This document shows positions 8,372-15,517 of a stretch of DNA of 35,171 bases, in pieces (within the stretch, counting starts at the first letter, position 1; every line of letters begins with the position of its first letter). The stretch lies in contig QMLQ01000004.1 of the NCBI GenBank assembly GCA_003646815.1, forward strand, positions 1-35,171, in the 5' to 3' direction. Made by a program: the position numbers and the translations under genes. The notes below the pieces were generated by a model. That model did no database searches. It worked only from the letters and a program-made list of their open reading frames with translations, and had not been told where the DNA came from. Origin of the DNA: Deltaproteobacteria bacterium. Its GTDB lineage: Bacteria; Desulfobacterota; DSM-4660; Desulfatiglandales; Desulfatiglandaceae.

Positions 8372-10510
8372 ATGACCCAACTAAGAGCAAAAGAGATCAA
8401 GACCTTTTCTTACACCCGACCAACCATTACCAATGGATACGCCAATCAAACCCTTTCTGTCGACCTTTCCGGACCGGATATTACCATAAAACCGGTTTCA
8501 CAAAACATGAAAGAGCTCTTCGTTGGAGGAAAGGGCTTTGACCTCTGGCTCCTCTGGAATGCAGTAACCCCTGTTACCAAATGGAACGATCCTGAAAACG
8601 CCATCTGCATCGCATCCGGTCCCATGGGTGGGACGCCCGGCTACCCCGGGTCGGGGAAAAGCATCGTCACCACGATCTCTCCCACCACGGGGTCCGTCAT
8701 GGATTCAAACGTAGGAGGATATTTCGGGCCCTACCTGAAATTCTCAGGCTTTGATGCCCTGGAAGTGACGGGACAGGGCGCTGAAGGCACGGTCATTTTT
8801 ATTGACGGGGTGAGGCAGGAAATCAAGCTCCTCCAAGTAGACGGGCTTCCTGAAGATTCTTACGCCCTGTCCCAGGTGCTTACGGATTTTTTTGCCGAAG
8901 GTAAAAAACAGGATATTTCAGTGGTCTCAACCGGCCCGGGGGCAAAGCATACCCTGATCGGCTGTCTAAACTTTACCTGGTATGACATGAAGCGGAAGCG
9001 TGCACGATACAAACAGGCCGGGCGCGGCGGGATTGGGAGCGTGTTTGCCCACAAAGGCATCCGGGCCATCGTGGCCCGTTGGGATTCCGTGACCGTGGAT
9101 ACGAATAACCCGGCCGACAAGAAGGCCGTCACCACTGTTGCTAAGGTCTATTCCAAGGAGATAAGGGAATTGGACCCCAAGGAAAACGAAATGGCAAGGG
9201 TCGGGACCACCCATCTGGTTCCCATCATGAACGATTTCGACCTGCTCCCCACTCACAACTTTCGCTACGGGCAGCATCCCGGTGCCAACAACATCGGACG
9301 TGACGTGTATCAGCATTTGTTCGATCCCGGATTTGACGGCTGCTGGAGAGGATGTACTGTCGCCTGTTCTCATGGGGTCAAGGACTTCGTTCCCATGACC
9401 GGGCCCTACAAGGGTCAGACGGTCTTTGTGGACGGGCCGGAGTATGAAACCATTGCCGGCTGCGGATCCAATATCGGGGTATTCGACCCCTTTACCATCC
9501 TCGAAATGAATTTTTATTGCGATGCCTACGGCCTGGACACCATTTCCGTGGGAACCGGCATTGCCTTTGTCATGGAGTGTTTTGAACTGGGATTGATTAC
9601 CACCTCCCACACCGGAGGCATGGATCTCAGTTTCGGAAACCGGCTAAACGCCCTGGAGCTGGTTCACCAGATGGCCGCAGGCAAAGGATTCGGCGCCATT
9701 GTAGGCCAGGGGATTCGCAGGATGAAAGAGCTTTTTGAAAAGGAATACGGTGCAGATTCCGCGCTGTTGCAGGATATCGGCATGGAATCAAAAGGGCTGG
9801 AATTCTCCGAATACATGACAAAGGAATCCCTCGCTCAGCAGGGAGGGTACGGAATCGCCCTGAAAGGTCCCCAGCACGACGAGGCCTGGCTCATCTTCCT
9901 GGACATGGTACACAACTACATGCCTACTTTTGAACAGAAGGCCGAAGCCCTTCATTGGTTCCCCATGTTTCGCACCTGGTTTGGCCTGTGCGGATTGTGC
10001 AAGCTCCCATGGAACGATATCGTCCCCGAGGACAACAAGGAGACACCGGAACCGGCAAAAGTCATGAAACACGTCCAGTGGTATGCGGAATACTTCAGTG
10101 CCGTTACCGGAAGGAAAGTTACCCCGGACGATCTGGTGCTGATGAGTGAGGCCGTGTATAATTTTCAGCGTGTCTTCAGCCTCCGGTTGGGATACGGCCG
10201 GAGGGAGCACGATACCCTCCCCTACCGGGCCATGGGACCGGTAACTATGGAGGAATACGAGTCGCGGCAGGAAAGATATGACAAACAGCTCACCGAAAAA
10301 TACGGGGTTGATATCGCCGGAAAAGAAACGCCCGAAAAGGTCGCGATCCTCCGCAAGTTCAGGGAGCAGCAGTACGAAGAACTGAAGGATGCGGTTTATG
10401 AGCGGCGCGGCTGGAGCAAGGACGGGATCCCCACTCTTGAAACGATAAAGAGGCTGGGTATCGATTTCCCCGAAGTCCTGGAAGTCCTGAAGGCCAACGG
10501 GATGAGTTGA
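8372..10510 (+). CDS. Aldehyde:ferredoxin oxidoreductase family protein (tungsten/molybdenum bis-pterin)
   Basis: A 712-aa AOR-family protein. These enzymes hold a W (or Mo) bis-pyranopterin and one [4Fe-4S] cluster, and oxidize aldehydes to acids with ferredoxin. Seen: the N-terminal AOR domain with FVGGKGFDLWLLW, ASGPMGGTPGYPGSGKS and VGGYFGPYLKFSGFDAL, then the mid-domain DTISVGTGIAFVMECFELG and the GLCGLCKLPWND segment near residue 540, which supplies a late Cys. The proximal cluster ligands appear as CWRGCTVAC near residue 325. That is a C-x3-C-x3-C spacing, whereas the archaeal AOR I recall has C-x2-C-x3-C. It lies 11 nt after the beta oxidase, with AAAGGAGG before the ATG, and overlaps the ThiS-like gene by one base. 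It probably removes an aldehyde produced by the oxidase. Specificity is unknown; a BamB-like non-aldehyde role is an alternative. Confidence 0.9.
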   Translation: MTQLRAKEIKTFSYTRPTITNGYANQTLSVDLSGPDITIKPVSQNMKELFVGGKGFDLWLLWNAVTPVTKWNDPENAICIASGPMGGTPGYPGSGKSIVTTISPTTGSVMDSNVGGYFGPYLKFSGFDALEVTGQGAEGTVIFIDGVRQEIKLLQVDGLPEDSYALSQVLTDFFAEGKKQDISVVSTGPGAKHTLIGCLNFTWYDMKRKRARYKQAGRGGIGSVFAHKGIRAIVARWDSVTVDTNNPADKKAVTTVAKVYSKEIRELDPKENEMARVGTTHLVPIMNDFDLLPTHNFRYGQHPGANNIGRDVYQHLFDPGFDGCWRGCTVACSHGVKDFVPMTGPYKGQTVFVDGPEYETIAGCGSNIGVFDPFTILEMNFYCDAYGLDTISVGTGIAFVMECFELGLITTSHTGGMDLSFGNRLNALELVHQMAAGKGFGAIVGQGIRRMKELFEKEYGADSALLQDIGMESKGLEFSEYMTKESLAQQGGYGIALKGPQHDEAWLIFLDMVHNYMPTFEQKAEALHWFPMFRTWFGLCGLCKLPWNDIVPEDNKETPEPAKVMKHVQWYAEYFSAVTGRKVTPDDLVLMSEAVYNFQRVFSLRLGYGRREHDTLPYRAMGPVTMEEYESRQERYDKQLTEKYGVDIAGKETPEKVAILRKFREQQYEELKDAVYERRGWSKDGIPTLETIKRLGIDFPEVLEVLKANGMS

Positions 10511-10707
10511 TGATAGAGATTGACGGCAGGCAGATCCCATGGCATGAGGGCATGACCGTGGCTGCCCTGCTTGAAGAGATTGAAGATGCGCATCACTATG
10601 CGGTGGTGCGCCTGAACGGCAGACTTATTTCAAGGCCGAACTTCGAGAAAACCCCGGTTCCGGACAGTGCTGAAGTGATCCTGATTCCCATGGTTGCGGG
10701 AGGATGA
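10510..10707 (+). CDS. ThiS/MoaD-like small sulfur-carrier protein
   Basis: A 65-aa ubiquitin-fold protein of the ThiS/MoaD type, ending in the required C-terminal Gly-Gly (PMVAGG). The core pattern (IEIDGRQIPWHEGMTVAALLEE near the start, AVVRLNGRLI in the middle) matches this family. The ATG at 10510 overlaps the AOR stop as TGATG; the track's TTG at 10507 is less likely. Stop-start coupling to an AOR suggests a dedicated sulfur carrier for the pterin dithiolene of that enzyme or a subunit-like partner. The first idea follows the known MoaD function, but the pairing itself is inference. No matching E1-like activating enzyme (MoeB/ThiF) is in the window. Confidence 0.85.
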   Translation: MIEIDGRQIPWHEGMTVAALLEEIEDAHHYAVVRLNGRLISRPNFEKTPVPDSAEVILIPMVAGG

Positions 10708-10714
10708 GAAAAGT

Positions 10715-10745
10715 CAGGGCTCAAAAATCAGACTTTTGAGCCCTG
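10715..10745. terminator. Bidirectional intrinsic terminator
   Basis: A perfect 12-bp stem (CAGGGCTCAAAA / TTTTGAGCCCTG) with a 7-nt loop starts 8 nt after the ThiS-like stop. On the plus strand it is followed by TTCTTTTAA, on the minus strand by ACTTTTC. It ends the oxidase-AOR-ThiS operon and probably also the convergent HNH gene, whose last codons and stop lie inside the hairpin. Confidence 0.85.
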
Positions 10746-11036
10746 TTCTTTTAATGATTCCAGGTAGGCATCCCACTCAATGGGAAGGAGGTACTTTTTC
10801 TTGCTGTTGCAATCCTTGCACGCAGGGACGATATTCCCTTTTCTGCTTTTTCCTCCCCTGCTTAAAGGCACCACGTGATCCATGGTGAGCTGCCCACGAC
10901 CCACCTTCTTCTTGCAGTAATAGCAGATCCCCTGGTTTATTCTCTGCAACCACCATTCGCTTTTTCTCAGTTTCCTGGCTTTTTCCTTCTCTCTCTTTAT
11001 CTCCCCATCAGTCACTTCAAAAGCATCAAAAACCAT
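10728..11036 (-). CDS. Small HNH endonuclease-domain protein
   Basis: A 102-aa protein consisting of a basic helical N-terminus (residues 10-35) and an HNH/McrA-type beta-beta-alpha-metal module. Seen: the zinc ligands C38/C41 (CYYC) and C73/C76 (CKDC), D53-H54 (MDHVVPLSRGG), N68 and N77. The core positions are all present, so nuclease activity is possible. The short length, without partner domains, resembles stand-alone HNH proteins common in anaerobe genomes. No intron, toxin-immunity or restriction partner was found next to it. The ATG at 11036 has AAGG upstream. The 3' end is embedded in the bidirectional terminator. Its upstream region is rich in inverted repeats. The biological target is unknown. 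Confidence 0.85.
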   Translation of the reverse strand: MVFDAFEVTDGEIKREKEKARKLRKSEWWLQRINQGICYYCKKKVGRGQLTMDHVVPLSRGGKSRKGNIVPACKDCNSKKKYLLPIEWDAYLESLKEQGSKV

Positions 11037-11051
11037 TGTTCAAAACCTTAC

Positions 11052-11109
11052 CGTGAAAATACCCCCGGCCGTGGCCGAATATGCGGACTGTATTTTCATG
11101 TCCGGGGGT
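11052..11109. repeat. Overlapping inverted repeats upstream of the HNH gene
   Basis: TGAAAATAC (11054-11062) pairs with GTATTTTCA (11090-11098). ACCCCCGG (11061-11068) pairs with CCGGGGGT (11102-11109). A short CGGCC-GT-GGCCG hairpin sits inside. The first two stems overlap at the left arm, so they are mutually exclusive. They lie in the leader of the minus-strand HNH gene and could form alternative RNA structures or cruciforms. No known riboswitch class was recognised. Confidence 0.5.
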
Positions 11110-11144
11110 GGCTGGGCTTATTTTGGTCCAGCCATGCTGGTTTA

Positions 11145-11245
11145 GCCCGCTTTTCTCACGGGCCTTCGTAGCGAGGCGGCGGGAAGGCCCGCGGATACAT
11201 GGGGCTGTTCGCCGCCACAGTAGATTGCCCGTGAGAAATACGGGT
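11145..11245. repeat. 101-bp element with 19-bp imperfect terminal inverted repeats (REP/MITE-like)
   Basis: The left end GCCCGCTTTTCTCACGGGC (11145-11163) and the reverse complement of the right end ACCCGTATTTCTCACGGGC (11245-11227) match at 16 of 19 positions, with 12 contiguous. Each end can also fold on itself (GCCCG...CGGGC; CCCGT...ACGGG). An internal 7-bp pair (GGCGGCG 11175-11181 / CGCCGCC 11210-11216) nests inside. A competing stem CGGGCCTTC/GAAGGCCCG (11159-11167/11183-11191) is also possible. The right end reaches the stop codon of the PilZ gene. It could be a miniature dispersed palindromic element, a processed structured RNA, or the operon's terminator region. It holds no ORF. 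Confidence 0.5.
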
Positions 11246-12276
11246 CAGGAAGGCTGGGCGCTCGTGATCAGCTCTCTTGCTTCCACCCCGATGACATACA
11301 TACCCCCGTAAGGCCCCTCTTCGACTTTTGTGACGTGCCTCACGACCGTATCAACCGTTATTATTGCCCAACTGGCATAAAATGTAATATTTTCTATTTT
11401 ATCCCCTTTCTTCAGTAATTTCAAGACACCGAAATCTTTTTCAGAAACAATAAGCCCGATCCCATGACTTGAATAGTTCATGACGTTCAGGTGATACTGT
11501 TTTCCTTTTCCTTTCGGCGTTTTCAGGGAAAACTCCACATAGACAAAATCCGGGATCCTGGTTGCTATTCTGTGTTCTCGCCGCTTTTCAGCTCCTTCCG
11601 ATACACTCCCTTTCCCGGGTTCCATCAGATCTTTGTCCGTATCCACCGGTGCCGAAACAGGTGCCGGAGTGCTTTGTTCCAGCGTTTCCAGCCGCGCCTC
11701 AATTTCCTTATCATCGGGGTCTATTTCCCTCGCCGACTGATAGAGCCTGCGGGCGAGATCCCTGTCCCCTCTCTTCTCAATCTCAAAACCAATTCGGAAC
11801 TGCACTCTCGCTTTTTCCTTTTTCCCCAGTTTCGGCCCTTCCAGTAACTTCTTTACGGTTGCCATGGCTTTGTCCGGTGATTCGAACCGGGCCAGGCAGC
11901 CCGCAATCTCGGGAACTATTTTGGCCGTTGGATAATCCAGTTGCAGCAGCCTTCCATACTCTGTAACAGCCTCTTCATAATGGCCCAACTCTTTCAAGGC
12001 AAATGCCCCATCCAGGAGGGCCTGTACATTTCCCGAGCCGGAAAGGGTCTTCTGTATCCTCGATATCTCTTCGCCGGAGACATCTTTCTGGGCGGCTTCC
12101 TTTTCCTGAACAACCTTTGCCTGGACCTCTGTTATTGCCGTCTCAATCTTTTCCTTTTCGTCGGCATCCAGGCCGGAGGGATTGCTCATGACCTTTTCAT
12201 AGACCCTCAGGGCCTCTGTGAAAAGCCCCATGGAGCAATATACTTCAGCTTCCTTGATCTTTGATTGGATATCCAT
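11245..12276 (-). CDS. TPR-like protein with C-terminal PilZ domain
   Basis: A 343-aa cytoplasmic protein, last gene of the GTPase-roadblock operon. Residues about 1-205 are helical TPR-like repeats (GLFTEALRVYEKVM, GHYEEAVTEYGRLLQLD, GDRDLARRLYQSAREIDPDD). A low-complexity linker rich in Pro, Ala and Ser follows (about 205-230). Residues about 232-340 form a PilZ domain with the cyclic-di-GMP signature: the RxxxR part in RREHR and the NxSxxG part in NYSSHGIG. Both halves of the motif are intact, so c-di-GMP binding is likely. TPR repeats suggest protein partners, perhaps other operon products. AGAGGAAC precedes the ATG. It looks like the output module that links the GTPase pathway to c-di-GMP, which is inference. 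Confidence 0.83.
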   Translation of the reverse strand: MDIQSKIKEAEVYCSMGLFTEALRVYEKVMSNPSGLDADEKEKIETAITEVQAKVVQEKEAAQKDVSGEEISRIQKTLSGSGNVQALLDGAFALKELGHYEEAVTEYGRLLQLDYPTAKIVPEIAGCLARFESPDKAMATVKKLLEGPKLGKKEKARVQFRIGFEIEKRGDRDLARRLYQSAREIDPDDKEIEARLETLEQSTPAPVSAPVDTDKDLMEPGKGSVSEGAEKRREHRIATRIPDFVYVEFSLKTPKGKGKQYHLNVMNYSSHGIGLIVSEKDFGVLKLLKKGDKIENITFYASWAIITVDTVVRHVTKVEEGPYGGMYVIGVEARELITSAQPS

Positions 12277-12336
12277 TATGTTCCTCTGCCTTCTGTAAGC
12301 ATCAGTATTCTGGTCTCAGCAAAGACGAAAAGACAC

Positions 12337-12702
12337 CTAGTTTTTCTTGAAAAAGCCTTTAAATTTGTCCCGCTTGACCATCTTCTTCATAGCCGGCACA
12401 AACATGTCACAGTTCAACCGAACCAGTGCCATTGGAGTTGCGGTACCGGTGATGATAAAGAGATACCCTATTTCAGTCTTCCTGATATAGATCCGGCCGT
12501 TTTCATAAAACACCTCTATTTCCCGGGCACCCCGCAATGAATGAATAAACAGGGCCAATGAATCATCGATTTTCGGTTCTCCGGCAAACGACCCCACAAA
12601 CTCCTTTAATACAAGCTGACCCTCGAATGAAACGAGCATCAACCCTTTTACATCACGTAACGTGAGAAGTTCATTAAAGTGATTATTCATAGATCTGTTC
12701 AC
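12337..12702 (-). CDS. Roadblock/LC7-like small protein
   Basis: Protein of about 121 aa with the alpha/beta pattern of the roadblock/LC7 (MglB-like) superfamily. Seen: LLTLRDVKGLMLVSFEGQLVLKEF near the start, then IYIRKTEIGYLFIITG, a middle strand pair, and a C-terminal helix ending in a basic tail (KRDKFKGFFKKN). Roadblock proteins dimerize and regulate Ras-like GTPases such as MglA. The start is uncertain. A GTG at 12702 has AGGTGA about 9 nt upstream, overlapping the response-regulator stop. An ATG at 12690 has no good ribosome site, so GTG is kept. It is a second, divergent roadblock protein in this operon and may form heterodimers with the first or scaffold the response regulator. Confidence 0.7.
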   Translation of the reverse strand: MNRSMNNHFNELLTLRDVKGLMLVSFEGQLVLKEFVGSFAGEPKIDDSLALFIHSLRGAREIEVFYENGRIYIRKTEIGYLFIITGTATPMALVRLNCDMFVPAMKKMVKRDKFKGFFKKN

Positions 12703-12711
12703 ACGGCAACA

Positions 12712-13764
12712 TCACCTGCTATTGCCTTCCGTCTCCACGATGAGGGCATGAATCATCCGGTCTCTCGGACATTTGCTGTCTACAGGGATCATAATGGTCT
12801 TATCTCCGGGCAGAAGGATGATATCCTGTGACCTCCCAACGTCCATGTAGGTGAGTTTTAACGGGCCGAATGAAAAAAGCTTTCCCATCCTTCCCATCTG
12901 TCCCAGAAGCCCGTCCCAGGCATTGTCATAATAGATTTTCTCGCCGCCATAGCGCGTTCCAATCGTACCCGTGAGCCTTTTTTTCACCTGCTCAAGCCCA
13001 CTCTCTTTTTTTCTTTTCTCCCCGTGTCCCAATGAAGCAGCGACTGTCATCACCGGTTTTTTCCGGGGGACTGCCGAGGCCTTTGCCTGTTCGTCCTTCA
13101 ACCGCATTGCCTCAAGCAATATGGCCTGCAGTTCACCTTTAATCTTTTTCTCCGAGCATCGGCAGGTATTTTCAATAGAGAGAGTAACCTCCTCCCAACT
13201 GAAAATATGATGTGCGGCTTCCTCGCCTTTGAACCCGTTCACCCGTGCATCAAGGAGTTCACCATCCCGAAAAAAAAGAACACCCCTCTTTCCGGAAGCC
13301 TTGTCAGACAGCCGTATGGTGCATGTCTTTTGCTCCATTTCTATAAGCTGCAGAAACATTCCGGAAGAGACATTGTGAAGCGTTCCACCGTCCGCCTCCC
13401 GCCGCAACCAGGTAAGGATAAGTTCAGCCAAAACGCTGCTCTTGAAGGGCTTTGCAATGTACCCGACAGCTCCGCCCTCGCTTGCCAGCTTCTCCATCTC
13501 ACTGGTGCTGTATCCGGTCATGACAATAACCGGGATATCGGGATAGCTCTCCATAACGTGCGCAAGAAGACCGAACCCATCGGTGTTTGGCATCTTCAAA
13601 TCCGTCACCACCAGAGAGATATCATCCCGGGCGAGTTTCCTGATCGCCTCCTCGCCGTTTCCGGCAGTAACTATTGAGAAGACTTCATTGTACTCCGCAA
13701 GGCCCTGTTGAAGGGACCGGAGCACCTCCTGCTCGTCATCTACAAGGAGGACATTTCTTCTCAT
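12712..13764 (-). CDS. Response regulator with receiver, DUF4388 and roadblock-like C-terminal region
   Basis: A 350-aa protein from the ATG at 13764, which has GGGAGAGG upstream; the track's TTG at 13782 is disfavoured. Residues about 1-120 are a receiver domain with the acidic pair in LLVDDEQ, the phospho-acceptor Asp in VVTDLKMP, the switch Thr in VIVMTGY and the Lys in AKPF, all present. Residues about 130-225 resemble DUF4388/PatA-type domains (LHNVSSGMFLQLIEMEQ, GVLFFRDGELLDARV). A Lys-rich linker follows. The last 90 residues, including LKLTYMDVGRSQDIILLPG, look roadblock-like. There is no DNA-binding domain, so output is through protein contact. No histidine kinase is encoded in the operon, so the phosphodonor must be elsewhere. 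Confidence 0.82.
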   Translation of the reverse strand: MRRNVLLVDDEQEVLRSLQQGLAEYNEVFSIVTAGNGEEAIRKLARDDISLVVTDLKMPNTDGFGLLAHVMESYPDIPVIVMTGYSTSEMEKLASEGGAVGYIAKPFKSSVLAELILTWLRREADGGTLHNVSSGMFLQLIEMEQKTCTIRLSDKASGKRGVLFFRDGELLDARVNGFKGEEAAHHIFSWEEVTLSIENTCRCSEKKIKGELQAILLEAMRLKDEQAKASAVPRKKPVMTVAASLGHGEKRKKESGLEQVKKRLTGTIGTRYGGEKIYYDNAWDGLLGQMGRMGKLFSFGPLKLTYMDVGRSQDIILLPGDKTIMIPVDSKCPRDRMIHALIVETEGNSR

Positions 13765-13827
13765 ATACCTCTCCCGATTCAATCCTCATTCCCTGCCCCC
13801 AGTCCTCTGGAACTCCGCTTCCCGTCT

Positions 13828-14961
13828 TTATCTCCTCCGACGCAGTCTTTCCATGGAAAGCCGTATGCTTTCCTGCATACGTCCGATGGCTTCCCCCAGG
13901 TCTCCGATTTCATCTTTGGATCGGATTTCCAATTCTTCATCCAGGGCACCAAGACTTATTTGTTCCGCCAAGCCGGTCAACGACTTAATTCTCTTTGTCA
14001 AGGCATGTCCGTACCACAGGACGATCAGAGCAATAAGCACCAGGGTACTTCCCAGGATCACAAATACACCGTTTTTCGTGTTAGCGCTGATCACTCCCGC
14101 TTTTTTCTCCAACCCTTTTACCTCTTTTGTGAATTCATCAAGATACGTTGTCGCTGCTATCACAAAGGAAGTGTTTCCCACCGGGGCGCAGACCATAAAC
14201 TTATCACGAACCCTTCCATCCTTATCTTTCCACCGGTAGTAACCTTTGGATTCTTTTCCTCCCCTGACGCCCGTATATACCTTCCAGAAACCGGCGAATG
14301 CTTTTCCCAGGGGTTTTTTGAGCTTACTCATATCAATGCCGATGATCTTGGGGTTCACGTGAACCCATGTGCGCCAGATTCCACTGCTGTCAGGCAACTG
14401 GTAGAGTGCGGTGTAGCCGGTGGCACCGACCTTTTGAACAGCCACTTTCTTGAACCCTTCATCCTGGAAAAAATTTTCCTTCCTGAGCTTCCGGTGACTG
14501 TCCAGGTAGAGGAGTACTTGAGACGCCACCGACTCGGCTTTTTCTTTGATAATATTTTCCGCAAGATGAGTTACCACCTGGCTGCTTTCGCCGGTAATAA
14601 GAGACGTCAGTTGATCCAGCTGCCTGATGTAAAGGAACCCGGCGGCGACCATGAGGATGACCGGTACGAGGAAAAAGAGGACGATCATCTTTGCCCTGAG
14701 ACCTAAGCGGCGGGAACGCTGTTCTTTGAGGCTTGCGAGTTCGGCCTGTACCGTCTCCGTTCCGATTGATTCCGCAGCCGGTGCTTCATTGCTTCCGGAA
14801 CCGGGCCATTCCAGATCCGCTCCCGTCCCGTTCATCTCGTCCGATTTCGAGATATCAAAAACGTGTCCGCATGCCTTGCAACGCACTTTGGCGTGTGCGC
14901 CCTTGATTTTCGTCGGATCGATCCGATACCTTCTTCCACATTCCTCACAAAAGATGATCAT
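13828..14961 (-). CDS. Membrane receptor: zinc ribbon - TM - Cache-like sensor - TM - HAMP, no output domain
   Basis: A 377-aa protein. An N-terminal MJ0042-type zinc ribbon has two CxxC pairs (CEEC at 5-8, CKAC at about 32-35). A disordered linker follows, then TM1 (MIVLFFLVPVILMVAAGFLYI). The extracytoplasmic domain of about 170 residues has Cache features (VGATGYTALYQLP; PVGNTSFVIAATTYLDEF). TM2 is VFVILGSTLVLIALIVLWYG, followed by a HAMP domain (SLTGLAEQISLGALDEELEIRS onward). The protein stops within about 15 residues of HAMP, in a run of arginines. Neither a kinase nor a methyl-accepting nor a GGDEF domain follows. That is unusual: the signal must pass by direct contact of HAMP or zinc ribbon with another protein. 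AAGGGGAA precedes the ATG. Confidence 0.85.
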   Translation of the reverse strand: MIIFCEECGRRYRIDPTKIKGAHAKVRCKACGHVFDISKSDEMNGTGADLEWPGSGSNEAPAAESIGTETVQAELASLKEQRSRRLGLRAKMIVLFFLVPVILMVAAGFLYIRQLDQLTSLITGESSQVVTHLAENIIKEKAESVASQVLLYLDSHRKLRKENFFQDEGFKKVAVQKVGATGYTALYQLPDSSGIWRTWVHVNPKIIGIDMSKLKKPLGKAFAGFWKVYTGVRGGKESKGYYRWKDKDGRVRDKFMVCAPVGNTSFVIAATTYLDEFTKEVKGLEKKAGVISANTKNGVFVILGSTLVLIALIVLWYGHALTKRIKSLTGLAEQISLGALDEELEIRSKDEIGDLGEAIGRMQESIRLSMERLRRRR

Positions 14962-15028
14962 TGCTATTCCCCTTTTTTCTCCAAGTTTTTCCCTGGCAAG
15001 AAGATCCCGAAAATTACCTTCTTGCCTC

Positions 15029-15505
15029 CTAAATTCCCAGCTCCTTCATTTTCTTGACCATGTTCTGCCTGAAGGCGATACCCTTTTCCTTTCGTCGGAT
15101 CTGTCTGGCAAGCAAGTCGACCAGCTCCGCCACAAGTGGTACGGGAAAACTGGATACCCGTTTCCCGAGATCAGCCACCGTGTCTTCGATCAGGATCCCT
15201 GAAATAGGGCCTACCGCAAGCGAAAGCTGTGCATTCAGATAGTCAAAAAATTCTGGGGGCAGGACAGAAACCTGTTCCCTGACCCGTTCAATGATCTGAA
15301 GTTTTGAGAGTTTTTCAAGGGCGTCCCTGATCTCAACCATCTCCATTCCGAGTGACTGGGCAATAGCGCTCACATTCCTTTTCCCGTCCAGTTCCATCAA
15401 GATACTGAGCATTCTGCTGTCCAGGGAAAACTCGCCAAGATCCTTCCGCAGGACTCGCTTGAAAATCATCCCGCCAATATTCTTTGTATCTGTCCCTTGC
15501 ACCAT
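15029..15505 (-). CDS. Winged-helix-like protein with C-terminal helical domain, unknown function
   Basis: Protein of 158 aa. Residues about 25-75 (LDSRMLSILMELDGKRNVSA, then AQSLGMEMVEIRDALEKLSK) look like a winged-helix/PqqD-like or DUF4388-associated fold. The C-terminal part (AVGPISGILIEDTVADLG and following helices) resembles a small domain I associate with roadblock and response-regulator clusters, perhaps DUF8082. This is recollection and was not checked. The start is either ATG 15505 or the next codon GTG 15502; GAGG lies 2 or 5 nt upstream respectively. There are no transmembrane segments. The 12-nt gap to the upstream gene and conserved strand place it in the GTPase operon. A role as adaptor between receptor and switch proteins is speculation. 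Confidence 0.75.
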   Translation of the reverse strand: MVQGTDTKNIGGMIFKRVLRKDLGEFSLDSRMLSILMELDGKRNVSAIAQSLGMEMVEIRDALEKLSKLQIIERVREQVSVLPPEFFDYLNAQLSLAVGPISGILIEDTVADLGKRVSSFPVPLVAELVDLLARQIRRKEKGIAFRQNMVKKMKELGI

Positions 15506-15517
15506 ATCCTCAACAGG

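Noticed and set aside
10728-11245. Group I/II intron remnant hosting the HNH gene
   Set aside because: No intron core or domain V-like hairpin was seen, no reverse transcriptase, and no split gene at the borders.
13708-14706. 332-aa plus-strand ORF
   Set aside because: Antisense shadow of the Cache-HAMP receptor gene and response-regulator gene, which have clear domains on the minus strand. No family motif or ribosome site supports it.
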